A stretch of 64,000 nt of DNA, taken from the NCBI GenBank assembly GCA_947567595.1, contig CANOMQ010000010.1, forward strand, positions 1-64,000, in the 5' to 3' direction. The first letter of the stretch is position 1. The number at the start of each line of letters is the position of its first letter. The notes under the pieces are model-generated. The model did not search any database, was not told where the DNA came from, and saw only the letters and a program-made list of their open reading frames with translations. The position numbers and the translations under genes are program-made. The stretch comes from an uncultured Lachnospiraceae bacterium (GTDB lineage: Bacteria > Bacillota > Clostridia > Lachnospirales > Lachnospiraceae). Positions 59,010 through 64,000 of the stretch are shown one piece after another.

Positions 59010-59277
59010 AGTTTGCAATGCAAAATACCAGCGCCGCTTGCAAAATCAGGATAAGCGGCAGTCCGTACACGAAATACCAGTGCCTTGTCTTGTGGTGGAA
59101 CACCCGCATTCCGATAATCGTGCCGACACTGCCGCCAATCAGGGCAATGACAAAAAAGGTATACTCGGGAATGCGCCAAAGCTTCTTCACCGCCTTGTGC
59201 TTGTCAATGCCCATCATCGCAAAGCCAATCAGGTTCATCAGCGCCAAATATCCTGCGATAATACTGATTACAACCAT
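58984..59277 (-). CDS. DUF1294 small membrane protein (97 aa)
   Basis: ATG at 59277 overlaps no gene; its ribosome site GAAGGAA lies in the last codons of argG. DUF1294 signs: GFAMMGIDKHKAVKKLWRIPE, the GGSVGTIIGMRVFHHKT segment and YGLPLILILQ. Three hydrophobic stretches. Function unknown. Probably co-transcribed with argG by chance. Confidence 0.85.
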   Translation of the reverse strand: MVVISIIAGYLALMNLIGFAMMGIDKHKAVKKLWRIPEYTFFVIALIGGSVGTIIGMRVFHHKTRHWYFVYGLPLILILQAALVFCIANSPLQFSIM

Positions 59278-59282
59278 AATGC

Positions 59283-60500
59283 TTAAAGTTCCTTCTGCTC
59301 TTGCATTTTCATCGCGCGTACCTTGCACGAAAGACCAAAGAGATTGATAAAGCCCTCCGCGTCGTGGTGGTCATACAAGTCGCCCGTCTTAAAGGAAGCA
59401 ATGCTTTCATTATAAAGCGAATACGGGCTGGTCTCGCCTGCCTTGATAATGTTGCCCTTGTAAAGCTTGAATTTCACCTCGCCTGTCACATACTCCTGCG
59501 TCTTCTCGATAAACGCTTGGATTGCCTCACGCTTCGGCGTAAACCACTTACCTTCGTAAACCGTGTCGGCAAGCTTGTTGCCCATTTCTTTCTTCAGGGT
59601 ATATGTATCACGGTCAAGGATTAACTCCTCAAGCTGCTGGTGCGCCTCCATCAGGATTGTTCCGCCCGGTGTCTCGTAAACGCCGCGCGACTTCATGCCG
59701 ACAACACGGTTCTCTACAATGTCAACAATGCCGATACCATGCTTTCCGCCAAGTCTGTTTAATTCGCGGATAATATCGGAAACCTTCATTGCCTTGCCGT
59801 TGACTGTCTTTGGAACACCCTTCTCAAACGTCATTGTCACATACTCGCCCTCCTCGGGTGCCTTCTCCGGCGTTGTGCCAAGCACGAGTAAATGCTCAAA
59901 ATTCGGCTCGTTTGCGGGATTTTCCAGCTCCAGTCCTTCATGGCTGATGTGCCAGATGTTGCGGTCGCGGCTGTATGAGGAATCTGCGGAAAACGGTAAA
60001 TGAATGCCATGCGCCTTGCAGTATTCAATTTCCGACTCACGTGAATCCATTGTCCACTTGTCATTTCTCCAAGCGGCAATGATTTTTAAGTCGGGGGCAA
60101 GTGCCTTAATGCCAAGCTCAAAACGGATTTGGTCGTTGCCCTTACCCGTCGCGCCGTGGCAGATTGCCGTAGCACCCTCTTTTCTTGCAATCTCAACAAG
60201 CTTTTTTGCAATCAGCGGACGCGCCATTGAAGTGCCTAAAAGATATTTGTTTTCATAAATAGCGTTTGCCTGCACGCAGGGAACGATATATTCATCACAG
60301 AACTCGTCCACGACATTTTCAATGTAAAGCTTCTCGGCGCCGCAGGATTTTGCGCGCTCCTCAAGTCCGTCAAGTTCCTCCTCCTGTCCGCAGTCCACGC
60401 AGACACAGATAACCTCGTAATCGAAATTTTCCTTTAACCACGGAATGATTGCAGTCGTATCAAGACCGCCTGAATACGCAAGTACAACTTTTTCTTTCAT
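59283..60500 (-). CDS. argG: argininosuccinate synthase (405 aa)
   Basis: ATG at 60500 with AAAAGGAGC upstream on the minus strand. ATP pyrophosphatase motif YSGGLDTT near residue 9, then GCEK-type strands, [16 protein letters not shown] (aspartate and citrulline site), and [26 protein letters not shown]. Full length. It joins citrulline and aspartate, the second-last step of arginine synthesis. The promoter region contains ArgR-like dyads. Confidence 0.95.
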   Translation of the reverse strand: MKEKVVLAYSGGLDTTAIIPWLKENFDYEVICVCVDCGQEEELDGLEERAKSCGAEKLYIENVVDEFCDEYIVPCVQANAIYENKYLLGTSMARPLIAKKLVEIARKEGATAICHGATGKGNDQIRFELGIKALAPDLKIIAAWRNDKWTMDSRESEIEYCKAHGIHLPFSADSSYSRDRNIWHISHEGLELENPANEPNFEHLLVLGTTPEKAPEEGEYVTMTFEKGVPKTVNGKAMKVSDIIRELNRLGGKHGIGIVDIVENRVVGMKSRGVYETPGGTILMEAHQQLEELILDRDTYTLKKEMGNKLADTVYEGKWFTPKREAIQAFIEKTQEYVTGEVKFKLYKGNIIKAGETSPYSLYNESIASFKTGDLYDHHDAEGFINLFGLSCKVRAMKMQEQKEL

Positions 60501-60603
60501 ATTAAATAGCTCCTTTTGTAATGAAATTGAATTTGTTTTTTACATTAAATCTAATATACATCATTACACCGGAGAAATCAAGTGAAAAAATATACATTTT
60601 ATC

Positions 60604-60631
60604 TTGACAAAAAGAAATAAAAGCGTAAAAT
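60604..60631 (+). promoter_or_regulatory. promoter of GNAT-argJBD unit
   Basis: TTGACA (60604-60609) and TAAAAT (60626-60631) with a 16-bp spacer. The start codon of the GNAT gene is about 160 bases away, leaving a long leader. Confidence 0.6.
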
Positions 60632-60645
60632 ATAGACAATATAAA

Positions 60646-60682
60646 TGTATAATATGCAAAAATTAATGCATAAAAATACATT
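60646..60682. promoter_or_regulatory. ArgR-box-like dyads between divergent arg units
   Basis: AATGCATAAAAATACATT (60665-60682) is an AATG.AT....AT.CATT dyad that fits the ArgR/AhrC pattern TGnAT-N4-ATnCA. A second, weaker TGTAT-AAT-ATGCA lies at 60646-60658. Both are close to the argG minus-strand promoter. Confidence 0.55.
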
Positions 60683-60792
60683 ATACAAAAATGGGCGCGG
60701 CAAAATAAAAAGGGTTGTAATTTCACCCCGAATAAACTATCATATAAAATAGTGCAAATTAAGATAGGAACAAAGAGAGGACGATACACCAA

Positions 60793-61236
60793 ATGATAAG
60801 GGCGATGACAATAGACGATTATGAACAGGTGCGCAGTCTGTGGCTGCAGATTAAGGGCTTTGCAATCAGAAGCATTGACGACTCGCGCGAGGGCGTGGTG
60901 CGCTTTTTGGAGCGAAACCCCGGCACAAGCGTGGTCGCGGTGGAGGACGGGACGGTTGTAGGCGCGATTCTCTGCGGTCATGACGGCAGGCGTGGCTGTC
61001 TGTATCATGTGTGTGTGGCGCCCGGTTACAGAAGGCGCGGGATTGGCAAGGCGATGGTCGTGTTTTGCATGGACGCGCTGAAAAAGGAGCATATCAACAA
61101 GGTCAGTCTGATTGCATTTACGAAAAACGATATTGGAAACGCCTTTTGGCACAATGTCGGGTGGGTGCAGAGAGAAGATTTGAATTACTATGATTTTGTT
61201 TTAAATAAGGAAAATATTGAAGCGTTTAATCAATAA
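60793..61236 (+). CDS. GNAT-family N-acetyltransferase, arg-linked (147 aa)
   Basis: ATG at 60793; GAGAGGACG lies before it. GNAT fold with LYHVCVAPGYRRRGIGKAMVVF (acetyl-CoA motif) near 75-95 and FWHNVGW near 125. It lies first in the argJ-argB-argD unit. A role as N-acetylglutamate synthase would suit the context, yet ArgJ is bifunctional and can supply acetylglutamate, and the sequence is also of the RimI-like size. Left as a general acetyltransferase. Confidence 0.8.
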   Translation: MIRAMTIDDYEQVRSLWLQIKGFAIRSIDDSREGVVRFLERNPGTSVVAVEDGTVVGAILCGHDGRRGCLYHVCVAPGYRRRGIGKAMVVFCMDALKKEHINKVSLIAFTKNDIGNAFWHNVGWVQREDLNYYDFVLNKENIEAFNQ

Positions 61237-61282
61237 TAAAACATTCAGATTATGACGCGCGAAAGCGGAACGGAGGATTAAA

Positions 61283-62506
61283 ATGAAACAAATCAATGGC
61301 GGCGTGACCGCGGCGCAGGGTTTTGAAGCGGCGGGCACGGAAGCGAATATCAAATATCAGGGAAGAATGGACATGGCGCTCATTTACAGCAGTGCGCCGT
61401 GCAAGGTGGCAGGAACGTTTACCACGAATGTGGTAAAGGCGGCACCTGTGCTTTGGGATAAGCAGATTGTGGAAAACAGCCCGTATGCGCAGGCGGTTGT
61501 TGTGAACGCGGGCATTGCAAACGCCTGTACCGGAAAACAGGGCATGGATTACTGTGCCGAGGAGGCAAAAAAAGCAGCATCGCTTCTAGGCATACCGGAA
61601 AACGCCGTGCTTGTAGGCTCGACGGGGGTTATCGGTATGCAGTTGCCGATGGATAAAATCTGTGCGGGGATAGAGAAGCTTGTGTCGGCAAAGAACGGTT
61701 TGCTTGAGGCGGGAACAACCGCGTCGAAAGCGATTATGACGACCGATACGGTCAATAAGGAAATTGCGGTAACCTTTGAGCTTGACGGCAAGACCGTGAC
61801 CGTGGGCGGCATGAGCAAAGGCTCTGGCATGATACACCCGAACATGTGTACAATGCTCGCGTATATCACGACGGACGCGGCAATCAGCAAGGAGCTGCTG
61901 CAGGAGGCGCTTCGCACAAGCATTGTGGATACATTCAATATGATTTCCGTTGACGGCGACACCTCGACGAATGATACGTGCCTTGTGCTTGCAAACGGGC
62001 TTGCAGGGAATGTGGAAATCACAAAAAAAGGTGAGGCGTATGACAAGTTTTTGGAAGCATTGAATTATGTAAATACATATCTTGCGCGGACAATGGCAGG
62101 CGACGGCGAGGGCGCGACGGCGCTGTTTGAAACGGTGGTGTATAATGCCGACACAAAGCAGAATGCCCGCACGCTTGCAAAGTCGGTGATTTGTTCGAGT
62201 CTTACAAAGGCGGCAATCTACGGACACGACGCAAACTGGGGCAGGATTTTATGCGCGCTTGGGTATTCCGGTGTGCAGTTTGAGCCGGAGCATGTCACGC
62301 TTTATTTTGAGAGCAAGGCGGGAAAGATTACGATTTACGAAAACGGTACGGGGACGGATTACAGCGAGGAAGAGGCGACCAAGATTTTGTCCGAGCCGGA
62401 GGTGACGGTGCTTGTTGACATGCACATGGGAACGGAAACGGCGACGGCGTGGGGCTGTGATTTGACCTATGATTATGTGAAAATCAATGCGGACTATAGG
62501 AGCTAG
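61283..62506 (+). CDS. argJ: glutamate N-acetyltransferase/ornithine acetyltransferase (407 aa)
   Basis: ATG at 61283 with GGAACGGAGG upstream. ArgJ marks: [11 protein letters not shown] followed by C-T190-M-L, where the Thr190 is the autocleavage nucleophile that makes the alpha and beta chains; [10 protein letters not shown] and a C-terminal GHDANWGRI. It transfers acetyl from acetylornithine to glutamate, recycling it. Followed by argB (19 bases) and argD. Confidence 0.95.
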   Translation: MKQINGGVTAAQGFEAAGTEANIKYQGRMDMALIYSSAPCKVAGTFTTNVVKAAPVLWDKQIVENSPYAQAVVVNAGIANACTGKQGMDYCAEEAKKAASLLGIPENAVLVGSTGVIGMQLPMDKICAGIEKLVSAKNGLLEAGTTASKAIMTTDTVNKEIAVTFELDGKTVTVGGMSKGSGMIHPNMCTMLAYITTDAAISKELLQEALRTSIVDTFNMISVDGDTSTNDTCLVLANGLAGNVEITKKGEAYDKFLEALNYVNTYLARTMAGDGEGATALFETVVYNADTKQNARTLAKSVICSSLTKAAIYGHDANWGRILCALGYSGVQFEPEHVTLYFESKAGKITIYENGTGTDYSEEEATKILSEPEVTVLVDMHMGTETATAWGCDLTYDYVKINADYRS

Positions 62507-62525
62507 AACGAAAGGAAACAATACA

Positions 62526-63434
62526 ATGAAAGAACAGGACATGAACAAAATTCTCTCCAAGGCGGAGGTGCTGATTGAGGCGCTTCCCTACATACAGAAA
62601 TTTAATCGGAAATATATCGTCGTAAAATACGGCGGCAGCGCGATGAGCAACGAGGAGCTGCAAAGAAACGTGATTAAGGACGTGACGCTTTTAAAGCTTG
62701 TTGGTTTTAAGCCGATTATCGTACACGGCGGCGGCAAGGAAATCAGCCGCTGGGTGGAAAAGACCGGGAAAGAGGCAAAGTTTGTGAACGGCTTGCGCGT
62801 GACGGACGCGGAGACAATGGAAATTGCGGAAATGGTCTTAAATAAGGTAAACAAAAGCTTGGTCACAATGGTTCAGGAGCTTGGCGTCAAGGCGGTCGGA
62901 ATCAGCGGCAAGGACGGCGGCTTGCTCAAGGTTGACCGCAAATATCCCGACGGACAGGACATTGGCTTTGTCGGTGACATTAAGGAGGTCAATCCAAAGG
63001 TACTGTTTGACCTAATCGAAAAGGATTTTCTCCCAATCGTGGCGCCAATCGGTCTTGACGAGCATTTTCAGACCTACAATATCAATGCGGACGACGCGGC
63101 TTGCGCGATTGCAAAGGCAGTCGGCGCGGAGAAGCTTGCCTTTTTGACTGACATTGAGGGTCTTTACAAGGACATCAACGACAAGGCGTCGTTTATCTCA
63201 AGGATTTCCGCATCGCAGGCGGACGAGCTGATTGCGGAGGGCTTTATCGGCGGCGGAATGCTGCCCAAGCTTGGCAACTGTACAAGCGCAATCAAAAACG
63301 GCGTCAACCGCGTGCATATTTTGGACGGACGCATTCCGCACTGCCTGCTTTTGGAGATTTTTACTAGAAACGGTATCGGAACGGCAATCGTGCAGGACGG
63401 CGACCTTGAGAAAATGGAAATGGGATATTACTAG
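62526..63434 (+). CDS. argB: acetylglutamate kinase (302 aa)
   Basis: ATG at 62526 with GAAAGGAAAC. Amino acid kinase fold: [41 protein letters not shown] (arginine-sensitive form), [10 protein letters not shown], and [12 protein letters not shown] at the C-terminus. The N-terminal helix [18 protein letters not shown] is the hexamer-forming extension of arginine-inhibited enzymes. It makes N-acetylglutamyl phosphate. Confidence 0.95.
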   Translation: MKEQDMNKILSKAEVLIEALPYIQKFNRKYIVVKYGGSAMSNEELQRNVIKDVTLLKLVGFKPIIVHGGGKEISRWVEKTGKEAKFVNGLRVTDAETMEIAEMVLNKVNKSLVTMVQELGVKAVGISGKDGGLLKVDRKYPDGQDIGFVGDIKEVNPKVLFDLIEKDFLPIVAPIGLDEHFQTYNINADDAACAIAKAVGAEKLAFLTDIEGLYKDINDKASFISRISASQADELIAEGFIGGGMLPKLGNCTSAIKNGVNRVHILDGRIPHCLLLEIFTRNGIGTAIVQDGDLEKMEMGYY

Positions 63435-63445
63435 GAGGAACGCAT

Positions 63446-64000
63446 ATGAATATGAAAGAATATATTGATGAAGCAGAGGCGGCGCTGCTGCACACCTACA
63501 ACCGTTATCAGATTGTGTGGGACAGGGGCGACGGAATGTACCTCTATGATATTGAGGGCAGAAAGTACCTTGATTTCGTTGCAGGGATTGCGGTCTTTGC
63601 ACTTGGTTATAATAACAAAGATTACAACGACGCGCTCAAGGCGCAGATTGACAAGGTGATACACACATCAAATTATTACTACAACATTCCGGCAATTGAG
63701 GCGGCAAAGAAGCTCAAAAAAATCTCCGGCATGGACAGGGTATTTTTCACCAACAGCGGCGCGGAGGCAGTTGAGGGTGCGCTTAAGGCGGCAAGAAAGT
63801 ATGCTTTTTTGCGTGACGGGCACACCGACCATGAAATTATCGCGATGAACCATTCGTTTCACGGAAGAACGATGGGCGCGCTTGCCGTAACGGGAAATGC
63901 GCACTATAGGGAGGCGTTTGAGCCGTTAATTGGAAATATTAAGTTTGCGGATTTTAACGATTTTGAGAGTGTCAAGGCACAGGTTACGGATAAGACCTGC
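63446..64000 (+). CDS. argD: acetylornithine aminotransferase, 3' end beyond window
   Basis: ATG at 63446 with CTAGGAGG upstream, 11 bases after argB. The frame is open to the window edge (185 codons). Class III PLP aminotransferase: YLYDIEGRKYLDFVAGIAV, VFFTNSGAEAVEGALKAARK, and NHSFHGRTMGALAVTGN. The catalytic Lys lies beyond the end. It takes amino groups from glutamate to acetylglutamate semialdehyde. argC was not seen in the window. Confidence 0.92.
   Translation, partial: MNMKEYIDEAEAALLHTYNRYQIVWDRGDGMYLYDIEGRKYLDFVAGIAVFALGYNNKDYNDALKAQIDKVIHTSNYYYNIPAIEAAKKLKKISGMDRVFFTNSGAEAVEGALKAARKYAFLRDGHTDHEIIAMNHSFHGRTMGALAVTGNAHYREAFEPLIGNIKFADFNDFESVKAQVTDKTC

Noticed and set aside
1..64000. 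Reassignment of TAG to glutamine in this genome
   Set aside because: Several intact genes (argJ, argB, the DegV gene) end at TAG in the expected place, so TAG is a normal stop; only local readthrough or mutation remains open.

Overview
The window looks like a chromosomal segment of a spore-forming, motile anaerobic Firmicute, most likely in or near the Lachnospiraceae. The signs are strong GGAGG ribosome sites with occasional TTG/GTG starts, a SpoVAE gene, a chemotaxis receptor, a DUF5721-type gene, and VanG-type ligase and racemase genes resembling those of clostridia and enterococci. No rRNA or tRNA gene was recognised.

Positions 1 to about 23.6 kb are the late half of a siphovirus prophage, all on the + strand. 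The order is acetyltransferase, tyrosine recombinase, sigma-like late regulator, late promoter, terminase, portal, minor head protein, scaffold, capsid, connectors, tail tube, chaperones, tape measure, tail tip, fibre genes, GH25 endolysin and holins. No sheath gene is present. The prophage shows damage: a 5-nt insertion splits the terminase Walker A motif, and a fibre gene has an amber codon. The minor head protein carries a C-terminal ADP-ribosyltransferase domain. At 21.05-21.72 kb two convergent alternative fibre tails lie between perfect 14-bp inverted repeats, the layout of an invertible host-range switch.

Positions 23.7-35.8 kb are accessory. They hold two lipoproteins, a lipoprotein class D beta-lactamase, two proteins of unknown function, an AlbA_2/Schlafen-like regulator with a 7-residue repeat linker and an operator over its -10 box, and a 1548-aa DUF4011-helicase-Vsr-type protein that is probably anti-phage.

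Positions 35.9-46.6 kb concern the cell envelope: an L,D-transpeptidase with a Pro-rich repeat tail, an inositol-phosphatase-like enzyme, an oxidoreductase, an XRE regulator, an M24 peptidase, and VanR/VanS followed by a VanG-type D-Ala-D-Ser ligase and a VanT-type racemase domain. VanR-box-like repeats precede the ligase. No VanXY gene lies between or beside these genes. A divergent RNHCP gene has a 14-codon leader peptide and a hairpin that suggest attenuation.

Positions 46.6-54 kb carry small membrane proteins, acetyltransferases, a helicase remnant, a 2H phosphoesterase, a DxDxDG-repeat secreted protein, a chemotaxis receptor interrupted by TAG and an Fe-S aldo/keto reductase. Positions 54-64 kb are mostly core genes: RidA, shikimate kinase, SpoVAE, DegV, a LytTR-like regulator, DUF1294, argG (-), then GNAT-argJ-argB-argD (+). 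ArgR-box-like dyads lie between the divergent arginine units.
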